This document shows, piece after piece, positions 26,391 to 34,010 of a stretch of 64,000 bases of DNA. The DNA lies in NCBI GenBank assembly GCA_016714645.1, contig JADKCI010000001.1, forward strand, positions 1 through 64,000, given 5' to 3'. Each line of letters starts with the position of its first letter. Within the stretch, counting starts at the first letter, position 1. The stretch comes from Chromatiaceae bacterium. GTDB taxonomy: Bacteria; Pseudomonadota; Gammaproteobacteria; Chromatiales; Chromatiaceae. A model generated the notes under the pieces. The model saw nothing but the letters and a program-made list of their open reading frames with translations. It made no database searches and had not been told where the DNA came from. The position numbers and the translations under genes are program-made.

Positions 26391-27575
26391 TCAGCCGATG
26401 ACGCTGGCGATGCGGTCGAGGGCCTTTTCCAGGTTGGCGCGGCTGGTGGCGATGGAGATGCGCGCGTGGCCGCCGAGACCGAAGGCGGAGCCGGGGACAA
26501 GGGCGACGCCCGCCTTCTCGATGAGGTACTCGGCCAGTTCCAGGTCATCCTTGACGCCGTCGATGGCGTCGATCATGCCCTGCACCTTGGGGAAGACATA
26601 GAAGGTGCCGTCAGTGGGCAGGCACTCAATGCCGGCCATGCCGTTGAGACGCGCGACCACGTAGTCGTGACGTTCCTTGAAGGCGGCGCCCATGGTGGCG
26701 ATGCAGTCCTGGGGGCCTTCCAGGGCGGCCTGGGCGGCGACCTGGGAGATGGAGGTCGGGTTGGAGGTGCTCTGGCCCTGGATCTTCTTCATGGCCTTGA
26801 TGATGTCGGCGGGGCCGCCGGCGTAGCCGATGCGCCAGCCGGTCATGGAGTAGGCCTTGGAAACGCCGTTGAGGACCAGGGTGCGCGGGGCCAGGTCGGG
26901 GCAGGCGTTGAGGATGTTGACGAAGGGCTCGCTGCTCCAGCGGATGTGCTCGTACATATCGTCGGTGGCGATGACCGCCTGGGGGTGACGACGCAGGACC
27001 TCGCCCAGACCCGCCAGCTCGGCGTGGCTGTAGGACATGCCGGTAGGGTTGGAGGGGCTGTTGATGACGACCAGGGCGGTACGCTCGGTGATGGCCGCCT
27101 CGAGTTGGGCCGGGGTGATCTTGAAGTTCTGATCCGCGCCCGCGTCCACGATGACGGGCACGCCGCCGGCCAGGAGCGACATGTCGGGATAGGAGACCCA
27201 GTAGGGAGCGGGGATGATGACCTCGTCGCCCGGGTCCAGGATGGCCTGGGCCAGATTGTAGAAGCTCTGTTTGCCGCCGCAGGAGACCAGGATCTCTTCG
27301 AGCTGGTAGTCGAAGCCATTCTCGCGCTTGAACTTATTGACAATGGCCCGCCGCAGTTCGACGGTGCCTTCCACCGGGGTGTATTTGGTGAAGCCGTCGC
27401 GGATGGCCTTGATGGCCGCCTCCTTGATGTGGTCCGGGGTATCGAAGTCCGGTTCACCGGCACCCAGGCCGACGACGTCCTTGCCCGCGGCGCGCAGGGC
27501 CTTGGCGCGGGCGGTGATGGCGAGGGTCGCCGAAGGCTTGACGGATTGTACGCGGGCGGAAAGTTTGCTGCTCAT
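26391..27575 (-). CDS. class I PLP-dependent aminotransferase (aspartate aminotransferase-like)
   Basis: 394 residues. The PLP lysine is Lys240 in NGVSKAYSMTGWRIGYA; Asn176 sits in SPSNPTG; the N-terminus has LGAGEPDFDTP, and Arg in ARISIA binds the substrate carboxylate. Length and motifs fit the I-gamma aspartate/prephenate aminotransferase subgroup rather than E. coli AspC. It transfers the amino group between aspartate and 2-oxoglutarate, and perhaps prephenate, in the cytoplasm. It is divergent from uvrB with about 160 bases between them. The long open frame on the opposite strand is a shadow. Confidence 0.93.
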   Translation of the reverse strand: MSSKLSARVQSVKPSATLAITARAKALRAAGKDVVGLGAGEPDFDTPDHIKEAAIKAIRDGFTKYTPVEGTVELRRAIVNKFKRENGFDYQLEEILVSCGGKQSFYNLAQAILDPGDEVIIPAPYWVSYPDMSLLAGGVPVIVDAGADQNFKITPAQLEAAITERTALVVINSPSNPTGMSYSHAELAGLGEVLRRHPQAVIATDDMYEHIRWSSEPFVNILNACPDLAPRTLVLNGVSKAYSMTGWRIGYAGGPADIIKAMKKIQGQSTSNPTSISQVAAQAALEGPQDCIATMGAAFKERHDYVVARLNGMAGIECLPTDGTFYVFPKVQGMIDAIDGVKDDLELAEYLIEKAGVALVPGSAFGLGGHARISIATSRANLEKALDRIASVIG

Positions 27576-27734
27576 CGGTCCTGTTCTCGACTCTTTGCCG
27601 GTGGGGTGGGTTTAGCGCCCTGGCAATCGTGGGCGTGGCTCCCAATAATAGCGAAACGCGCCATCACAGGCACGGGGATTCACCACCTTGACGGCGATAC
27701 CCAGCGCCCTCCCTCGGAAACACCGCCGCCCCTC

Positions 27735-29753
27735 ATGAGCAAGCTCCCCGACAAACCCTTCGCACTGGTCTCGAAATTCAATCCCGCCGGCGATCAGCCG
27801 GAGGCCATCCGCCGCCTGGTGGCGGGGCTGCGGGATGGCGAGGCGGGACTGACCCTGCTCGGGGTCACGGGGTCGGGCAAGACCTTCACCGTCGCGAATG
27901 TCATCCAGGAACTCCAGCGCCCGGCCCTGGTGCTGGCGCCCAACAAGACCCTGGCGGCCCAGCTCTATGGCGAGATGCGCGACTTCTTTCCCCACAACGC
28001 CGTGGAGTATTTCGTCTCCTACTATGACTATTACCAACCGGAGGCCTATGTCCCCTCCTCGGACACCTATATCGAGAAGGACGCTTCCATCAACGAGCAC
28101 ATCGAGCAGATGCGCCTCTCGGCCACCAAGGCCATCCTGGAGCGGCCGGACGTCATCATTGTCGCCACCGTCTCCTCCATCTACGGCCTAGGGGACCCGG
28201 ATGCCTATCTGCGCATGGTGCTGCACCTGAGCCGCGGCGACCGGGTGGACCAGCGCGCCCTCCTGCGCCGGCTGGCGGATCTGCAGTACAAGCGCAACGA
28301 GGTGGAGTTGCACCGCGGCACCTTCCGGGTGCGGGGCGACGTCATCGACATTCACCCGGCGGAGTCGGACGAGGAGGCCCTGCGCGTCACCCTCTTCGAT
28401 GAGGAGATCGAGACCCTGGCGGTCTTCGACCCCCTCACCGGCGAGGTGCTGCGCAAGGTCGCCCGCTATACCGTCTTCCCCAAGACCCACTATGCCACGC
28501 CCCGGGAGACGGTCCTGGGGGCGGTGGACCAGATCAAGGTGGAGCTCCGGGAGCGCCTGGCCTGGCTGCGGGAACACGACAAGCTGGTAGAGGCCCAGCG
28601 CCTGGAGCAGCGCACCCTCTTCGACCTGGAGATGATGGTGGAGGTGGGCTACTGCTCCGGGGTCGAGAACTACTCCCGCTACCTGTCCGGGCGCGGGCCG
28701 GGCGAGCCACCGCCGACCCTCTACGACTATCTGCCGGACAACGCCCTTCTCATCATCGACGAGAGCCACGTCACCGTGCCCCAGCTCGGCGGCATGTACA
28801 AGGGCGACCGCTCGCGCAAGGAGAACCTGGTGGCGTACGGCTTCCGCCTGCCCTCGGCCCTGGACAACCGCCCCCTGCGCTTCGAGGAATTCCAGGAGCG
28901 CCAGCCCCAGACCATCTATGTCTCCGCCACCCCGCGCGACTACGAGATCCAGCACTCCGGGGCCATCGTCGAGCAGGTGGTGCGGCCCACGGGGCTGGTG
29001 GACCCGGGTCTGGAGGTCCGGCCCGCCCTGAGCCAGGTCGATAATCTCCTGTCGGAGATCCGGGCCCGGGTCAGCCACGACGAGCGGGTCCTGGTCACCA
29101 CCCTCACCAAGCGCATGGCGGAGGATCTCACCGATTATCTGAACGACCACGGCGTGCGGGTGCGCTATCTGCACTCGGATATCGACACCGTGGAGCGGGT
29201 GGAGATCATCCGCGACCTGCGCCTGGGGCAGTTTGATGTGCTGGTGGGCATCAACCTGCTGCGCGAGGGCCTGGACATGCCCGAGGTCTCGCTGGTGGCT
29301 ATCCTGGATGCGGATAAGGAGGGCTTCCTGCGTTCCGAGGGCTCGCTGATCCAGACCATCGGCCGGGCCGCCCGCAACATCAATGGCAAGGCCATCCTCT
29401 ACGCCGACCGCATCACCGGCTCCATGGAGCGGGCCATCGGCGAGACCGAACGCCGCCGCGCCAGGCAGACGGCCTTCAATCAAACCCACGGCATCACCCC
29501 CCAGACCATTCAGAAGTCCGTCGCCGACATCCTGGAGGGCTCCACCCCCGGCGGGCCCAGGTCGGCCCGGGAATACGCCAAGGTAGCGGAGGAGACAGCC
29601 GAGTACGCCAGCCTGACCCCGGCGCAGATGGCCCGCAAGATCAAGGCCCTGGAGAAGGAGATGTACGGCTACGCCAAGGACCTGGAGTTCGAGAAGGCGG
29701 CGGCGGTCCGCGATCGGCTCAAGGAGCTGCAGATGAAGGGGCTGGCGGCCTGA
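27735..29753 (+). CDS. uvrB: excinuclease ABC subunit B
   Basis: 672 residues, the normal length. UvrB is the damage-verifying helicase-like subunit of nucleotide excision repair that loads from UvrA and recruits UvrC. Visible parts: Walker A GVTGSGKT (43-50), beta-hairpin YYDYYQPEAY (about 96-105), DEXH box IIDESHVTVPQ, helicase motifs QTIYVSATPRDYE, GINLLREGLDMPEV and QTIGRAARN, and a C-terminal UVR motif (KALEKEMYGYAKDLEFEKAA). The ATG at 27735 is where similarity begins, although the frame is open far upstream; its ribosome site is poor. Confidence 0.97.
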   Translation: MSKLPDKPFALVSKFNPAGDQPEAIRRLVAGLRDGEAGLTLLGVTGSGKTFTVANVIQELQRPALVLAPNKTLAAQLYGEMRDFFPHNAVEYFVSYYDYYQPEAYVPSSDTYIEKDASINEHIEQMRLSATKAILERPDVIIVATVSSIYGLGDPDAYLRMVLHLSRGDRVDQRALLRRLADLQYKRNEVELHRGTFRVRGDVIDIHPAESDEEALRVTLFDEEIETLAVFDPLTGEVLRKVARYTVFPKTHYATPRETVLGAVDQIKVELRERLAWLREHDKLVEAQRLEQRTLFDLEMMVEVGYCSGVENYSRYLSGRGPGEPPPTLYDYLPDNALLIIDESHVTVPQLGGMYKGDRSRKENLVAYGFRLPSALDNRPLRFEEFQERQPQTIYVSATPRDYEIQHSGAIVEQVVRPTGLVDPGLEVRPALSQVDNLLSEIRARVSHDERVLVTTLTKRMAEDLTDYLNDHGVRVRYLHSDIDTVERVEIIRDLRLGQFDVLVGINLLREGLDMPEVSLVAILDADKEGFLRSEGSLIQTIGRAARNINGKAILYADRITGSMERAIGETERRRARQTAFNQTHGITPQTIQKSVADILEGSTPGGPRSAREYAKVAEETAEYASLTPAQMARKIKALEKEMYGYAKDLEFEKAAAVRDRLKELQMKGLAA

Positions 29754-29806
29754 AGAACCCGCGGGGCTGCTTGGGCACGAGGGAACGTAACGCCAGAAAG
29801 GCCGAG

Positions 29807-29899
29807 TCATGAACCAGGGGCTGCCCAACTGGTTTCCCCGCGCCACAACTCGGCCTTGGCGTACACCAGGTATTCCTGCCAGCCCTTGTTGGCGTCTGG
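29807..29899 (-). other. short coding remnant in frame after the pirin stop
   Basis: Thirty codons read in the same frame as the pirin gene, starting two codons after its stop. The peptide (DANKGWQEYLVYAKAELWRG) looks protein-like and resembles the C-terminus of a small oxidoreductase, but is too short to assign. It is either the tail of a deleted gene or an extension cut off by a new stop. Confidence 0.3.
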
Positions 29900-29905
29900 T
29901 CTCTG

Positions 29906-30769
29906 TTAATGGACGATCTGCCCGAATTTGCCGCTGTTGTAGTCGTGCATCGCCTGGATGATCTCCTCCTGGCTGTTCATGACGAAGGGACCGTGACCCA
30001 CGATAGGTTCGTTGAGCGGCTCACCGTTTAGCAGCAGCAGGATGGCATCCTCCGCGATATCGAAGGCGAGCTGCGTGCCCTCGCGCTCCATGACCGCCAG
30101 CTCGGCCGCGCGGATGGTGTGGGCGCCCATCTGGATTGACCCATGCAGGACAAACAGGGCGGTGGTGTGTCCGGCAGGCAGGTCGATCGCTAGCGCATGG
30201 CCGGCCTTGAGGCGCAGGTCCCAGACATTCATGGGGGTAAAGGTGCGTGCCGCCCCCTGCGTATCGCCGTAGCGACCGGCGATGATCCGGGCCGTACCGG
30301 CGTCACCGGGCAGTTCAACACTGGGGATCTGAGGGGCGGTGAGGCCCTGGTAGCCGGGTCCCGCCATCTTATCCTTGGCGGGCAGGTTGACCCAGAGCTG
30401 GACCATCTCGAAGGGCCCGCCCTGGCGGGCGAAGTCGTCGCTGTGGTATTCCTCGTGGATCAAGCCAGAGGCCGCCGTCATCCACTGGACGTCGCCCGGG
30501 CCAATGGTACCGCCACCACCCGATGAATCCCGATGCGAGACCCCACCCGCATAGACCAGGGTCACCGTCTCGAAGCCCCGATGCGGATGCTGGCCGACCC
30601 CCCGGCGCTCGGTCGTGGGTGCGAAATCGGCCGGGCCGGCATAGTCCATCAGCAGGAAGGGCGACATTTCCTCGGCAATGTCGTTGTAGGAAAAAATGCT
30701 CTGGACCGGGAAGCCATTGCCGACCCAGTGACGGCCGCTGCTGCGTTTGATAAAGGCGATTTCTTTCAT
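29906..30769 (-). CDS. pirin family protein
   Basis: 287 residues from the ATG at 30767-30769 with GAGGAG eight bases upstream. This is a bicupin; the N-terminal cupin keeps the pirin metal ligands His61, His63, His105 and Glu107 (HPHRGFETVT, SGLIHEEYH). The C-terminal pirin domain follows (about 180-275). Pirins bind iron and act as redox-sensitive regulators or quercetinases; the bacterial substrate is unclear. It is the last gene of a five-gene reverse-strand operon, 49 bases after a second pirin of a different subtype. Confidence 0.92.
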   Translation of the reverse strand: MKEIAFIKRSSGRHWVGNGFPVQSIFSYNDIAEEMSPFLLMDYAGPADFAPTTERRGVGQHPHRGFETVTLVYAGGVSHRDSSGGGGTIGPGDVQWMTAASGLIHEEYHSDDFARQGGPFEMVQLWVNLPAKDKMAGPGYQGLTAPQIPSVELPGDAGTARIIAGRYGDTQGAARTFTPMNVWDLRLKAGHALAIDLPAGHTTALFVLHGSIQMGAHTIRAAELAVMEREGTQLAFDIAEDAILLLLNGEPLNEPIVGHGPFVMNSQEEIIQAMHDYNSGKFGQIVH

Positions 30770-30818
30770 GATGTTGCTCCTCTTTTCGACACCCTCTGCG
30801 CCCATGGCCAAACCTCCC

Positions 30819-31538
30819 TCAGTAACTGGGTAATTCGACCGGGCGCAGGTCGAAGACCAGCACCTCGGCGTTCTCGCCTTTGCCGAAGCGGATCTCTTCG
30901 ACGTTGCGCAGGCGGGCGCCGTCTCCCGCCATCAGGCGTTGGCCATTGACCGCCAGCGATCCGCGGGCCACCTGGATGTAGGCATAGCGGTTCTCCGGCA
31001 AGGTCAAGATCTGCTGTTCCTGGCCGTCGAACAGGCCGGCATAGACCCGGGCGTCCTGATAAACCGCCAGGGACCCCTCGGCACCCTCCGGGGAGATGAT
31101 GAGGCGCAGCTTGCCCCGCTTTTCCGCCGCCTCGAACCGCTGCTGCTGGTAACGTGGGGTAACGCCCTTGCGGTTCGGGATGATCCAGATTTGCAGAAAG
31201 TGCACCAACTCCTGGCGCGAGGCATTGAATTCGCTGTGGCGGATGCCCGAGCCGGCGCTCATCATCTGCACATCCCCGGGGCGGATGACGGAGCCCGTAC
31301 CCATCGAATCCTTGTGCTCCAGGGCCCCCTCCAGGACATAGGTGAAGATCTCCATGTCGCGGTGGCCGTGAGTGTCGAAGCCCCGGCCCGGCTGGACGCG
31401 GTCATCGTTGATCACCAGCAGGTCCGAGAAGCCGCCCTGTTCCGGATCGTAGTAGCTGCCGAAGGAAAAGCTGTGCCGGGAATGCAACCAACCCAGCTTG
31501 GCGAGACCACGGTCGGCGGCAGGTCTGAGTTCGAGCAT
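30819..31538 (-). CDS. pirin / quercetin 2,3-dioxygenase-like bicupin (YhhW type)
   Basis: 239 residues. Metal ligands His57, His59, His101 and Glu103 (FDTHGHRDMEIF, SGIRHSEFN) match those of E. coli YhhW. N-terminal motifs LGWLHSRHSFSFGSYYDP and LLVINDDRVQPG are typical of this subtype. GAGGAA stands before the ATG. It probably opens aromatic rings of flavonol-like compounds or acts as a metal-dependent regulator. It lies between a YceI gene and a second pirin in a same-strand operon with short gaps. Confidence 0.93.
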   Translation of the reverse strand: MLELRPAADRGLAKLGWLHSRHSFSFGSYYDPEQGGFSDLLVINDDRVQPGRGFDTHGHRDMEIFTYVLEGALEHKDSMGTGSVIRPGDVQMMSAGSGIRHSEFNASRQELVHFLQIWIIPNRKGVTPRYQQQRFEAAEKRGKLRLIISPEGAEGSLAVYQDARVYAGLFDGQEQQILTLPENRYAYIQVARGSLAVNGQRLMAGDGARLRNVEEIRFGKGENAEVLVFDLRPVELPSY

Positions 31539-31612
31539 GTCAAATTCCTCGCTGTAAGCCGGGGCGACGGGGCACTCGACAGGGAGTGCCCGTCACCGGG
31601 TTGGTCCCGGCC

Positions 31613-32188
31613 TTAGCCCTTGATTGCCTCGATGGCGACCGTGATGGTCACTTCATCGCCGACGTTAGGGACATGCTTGCCAGCATTGAATTCACTGCGC
31701 TTGATGAGGGTGCTGGCGTTGGCACCAATGGCATCTTTCTTCAGCATGGGGTGCTTCATGGTGGTGAAGTGGTTCACCTTCAGGGTCACCGGCTTGGTGA
31801 CGCCCTTGATGGTCAGGTCGCCCTCGATGGTCTTGGGCTTGTCACCCTCGAAGACCACTTTCGTGGACTTGAAGGTGGCGGTCGGGTACTTGGCGGTGTC
31901 CAGAAAGTCCTCGCCCTGGATATGCTCGTTGAAGGTGGCATAGCCGGTATCCACCGAGCGGGTGTCGATGGTGATATCCACGGCCCCGGTCTTGGCCTTC
32001 TGGTCAAGCATCACCGTGCCCGTGGTCTTATTGAACTGGCTGACCTGCGTGGAGAGGCCTAAGTGGCTGTAGGAGAAACTCGGGAAGGTGTGGGAACCGT
32101 CCACCTGATAGGTCTCCGTCGCGGCCAGGGCGGAGGCCGAGGCGGCGGCGAGGATGACGGCGGCGGAAAGTCGGCTGAGTTTGTTCAT
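31613..32188 (-). CDS. yceI: YceI family periplasmic lipid-binding protein
   Basis: 191 residues from the ATG at 32186-32188 with GGAGATTA upstream. The signal peptide is MNKLSRLSAAVILAAASASALA. The lipocalin-like beta-barrel begins TYQVDGSHTFPSFSYSHLGLS, with GTVMLDQKAKTGAVDITID, DFLDTAKYPTATFKST and DLTIKGVTKPVTL. YceI proteins bind isoprenoid quinone-like lipids in the periplasm. It is paired with a second YceI-like gene and a cytochrome b561, the same association as yceJ-yceI in E. coli. Confidence 0.95.
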   Translation of the reverse strand: MNKLSRLSAAVILAAASASALAATETYQVDGSHTFPSFSYSHLGLSTQVSQFNKTTGTVMLDQKAKTGAVDITIDTRSVDTGYATFNEHIQGEDFLDTAKYPTATFKSTKVVFEGDKPKTIEGDLTIKGVTKPVTLKVNHFTTMKHPMLKKDAIGANASTLIKRSEFNAGKHVPNVGDEVTITVAIEAIKG

Positions 32189-32237
32189 GGGTAATCTCCG
32201 ATTGTGGTTCAGGGGGTGGTTGAGCGAAGGGATGGGA

Positions 32238-32798
32238 TTAGTGGCCCGGTGTGGCAGCGAGTTGAAACCCGACCTCGACCTCGTTGGCGACGATGTCAAA
32301 GGCGGACCAGGGTCCTTCGCCGATCGCGAAGTCCCCCCGGCGCAGGGTGAAGCTACCGGCGAAGACCCCGGCGTTCCCCTGTGCCGTGAAGGTGGCGGGC
32401 ACCAGGACCTCCCGGGTCTGGCCCTTGATAGTCAAGTGGCCGGCAACCTCATAGCGGTTATCGCCGACGGCCTTGACGCTAGTCGAGGCGAAGCGGGCGG
32501 TCGGAAAGGCCGGGGTGTTGAACCAGGTCTTGGTCGCCACCTCTTCATCGGCCTCCGGGGTGCCGGTATCGATGCTGGCTAAGTCAACCTCGATCACGGC
32601 CTTGGCGTTGGCCGGCTGGGCCGGATCAAAGCGCACCTGGCCGTTAAAGGTCTTGAAACCGCCGTCCATGCCGACCCCCATCTGGGAGTAACCAAAGGTG
32701 ATGCGGCTCTGGTCGGCCTGGACCTGGGTGAATTCCACGGCATGGGTGGCGGGGGCCACCAGGGCGTTCAGGGCAAGAAAGAGGGCAAGGCGTTGCAT
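32238..32798 (-). CDS. second YceI family periplasmic protein
   Basis: 186 residues from the ATG at 32796-32798; another ATG two codons upstream is too close to the GGAG site. The signal peptide is MQRLALFLALNALVAPATHA. The barrel carries SRITFGYSQMGVGMDGGF, AVIEVDLASIDTGTPEAD, FPTARFASTSVK and HLTIKGQTREV. It differs much from the neighbouring YceI copy, so it is an old duplication or a separate subfamily that may carry a different lipid or quinone. It lies 29 bases after the cytochrome b561 gene. Confidence 0.93.
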   Translation of the reverse strand: MQRLALFLALNALVAPATHAVEFTQVQADQSRITFGYSQMGVGMDGGFKTFNGQVRFDPAQPANAKAVIEVDLASIDTGTPEADEEVATKTWFNTPAFPTARFASTSVKAVGDNRYEVAGHLTIKGQTREVLVPATFTAQGNAGVFAGSFTLRRGDFAIGEGPWSAFDIVANEVEVGFQLAATPGH

Positions 32799-32827
32799 CG
32801 TCATTTCTCCGGGGCTTGGGTCAGGGT

Positions 32828-33367
32828 TCAGGCCTTGCCGAACTTCGGCAACATGCGCAGGAGGATGTCGTCCCTGTCGATGAAGTGGTGCTTCAGGCTG
32901 GCACCGACATGGGCGATCAGCAGGGCCACCAGCAGTAGGTTCAGGCTCATATGCAGCGTTGCCAGCAGGTCACCGAGGGCCTTGTCCTTGGCGAGCAGAT
33001 CCGGCAGAGGCAGGACCCCGAACCACACCGTCTGGAAACCCTTGGCCGAACTCATCAGCCAGCCCGAGAGCGGGATGGCCAGCATCAACACATAGAGCAA
33101 GAGGTGGGTGGCCTGGGCGGCCCACTGCTGCCACCTGGGCATTCCTGCTGGCAGGGCCGGCGGCTGATGGGTGACACGCCAGGCCAGGCGCAGGATCACC
33201 AACAGGAAGACGGTGACGCCGGCCCATTTGTGCCAGGCGTAGAGTTGCAGCTTCTGCGGCGACAGGGGCAGGTCGTGCATGTAAAAGCCCAGTCCCAGCA
33301 GACCCAGCATCAGGACAGCGATCAGCCAGTGCAGGCCCTTGGCGGTACCGGTGTAGTGATGATTCAT
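32828..33367 (-). CDS. cytochrome b561 family protein (CybB/YceJ-like)
   Basis: 179 residues, four membrane helices, from the ATG at 33365-33367 with GAGGAAGA upstream. Heme-ligand histidines occur in KGLHWLIAV (helix 1), YAWHKWAG (helix 2), and LHMSLNLLL and IAHVGASLKHHF (helix 4). It is a di-heme inner-membrane quinol oxidoreductase. It is the first gene of the operon cytochrome b561 - yceI - yceI - pirin - pirin, so it may pass electrons between quinones and the periplasmic YceI lipid carriers. Confidence 0.93.
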   Translation of the reverse strand: MNHHYTGTAKGLHWLIAVLMLGLLGLGFYMHDLPLSPQKLQLYAWHKWAGVTVFLLVILRLAWRVTHQPPALPAGMPRWQQWAAQATHLLLYVLMLAIPLSGWLMSSAKGFQTVWFGVLPLPDLLAKDKALGDLLATLHMSLNLLLVALLIAHVGASLKHHFIDRDDILLRMLPKFGKA

Positions 33368-33596
33368 GAGCGTCTTCCTCGTGGCGGCCCCTGCCGCGGC
33401 TGTCGGCGATGGGGCTACTGTACCGGCCCCGAGGGGCGCGAAATAGCAGGCAAAAAGCAATTCTGTATTGCTGAATCAGCAACAATCCCCTGGCAAGGCC
33501 ATGTCTGGACGGCGGGCAGACGGTAGCGCCCTTATCAATAGGATTGCTTGGCAAAATTTGCTATTATGATATTTTCGGCATTATGTTAATTCCCAC

Positions 33597-33707
33597 ATGC
33601 ACTGCCCCGCTTGCAATTCTGATCACCTTGTCAAAAACGGATTCAACCCACTCCACAAGCAAATTTACCGTTGCCAGGAATGCGGACGTCAGTTCGTACG
33701 AGGGTAG
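33597..33707 (+). pseudogene. IS1-like transposase, N-terminal zinc-ribbon fragment
   Basis: 36 codons giving MHCPACNSDHLVKNG, then YRCQECGRQFV: two CxxC pairs of the zinc ribbon that begins IS1-type (InsA-like) transposases. The frame stops exactly where a repeat end begins (GGTAGTGCCC at 33703), and the rest of the transposase is absent. The surrounding DNA is clearly more AT-rich than the genes on either side. Confidence 0.7.
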
Positions 33708-33793
33708 TGCCCCAATGTGTAGGGCGCATTTTGCCTAACAGACTGTCAAAAAAGGTATAATTTTGCCGCCATCCTACCGATTAGGGCACTACC
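33703..33793. repeat. 91-bp mini-element with terminal inverted repeats
   Basis: GGTAGTGCCC-C-AAT at 33703-33716 and its complement at 33780-33793 match at 13 of 14 positions. No coding capacity inside. A third, related end (GGTAGTGTCC on the reverse strand) lies near 33923-33935, and a palindrome ACCATATT-GGGGC-AATATGGT sits at 33827-33847. This looks like a MITE or a solo pair of ends from the same IS1-like family. Confidence 0.6.
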
Positions 33794-34010
33794 GAAAAGC
33801 GCTTTCATTCTCAAAAAAACTCGAAAACCATATTGGGGCAATATGGTATTTTATTCACCATTACAATGCGACACGTCCAGTCAATCAGAACCAAGCTTTG
33901 GAAGGGTTGTCGCCCTGCTAATCAGGACACTACCCCCCGCGCACGCATCTCAAGAAACCAAGGCCCGGCTTGGCCAAGCGAAGTGCTTTCTCGAGCTTGG
34001 CCTCTTCGGC

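Noticed and set aside
26466..27734. Open frame running upstream from uvrB through the aminotransferase region
   Set aside because: It is antisense to a clear PLP aminotransferase, is His/Gly/Val-rich like other GC-rich shadows, and UvrB similarity begins only at 27735.
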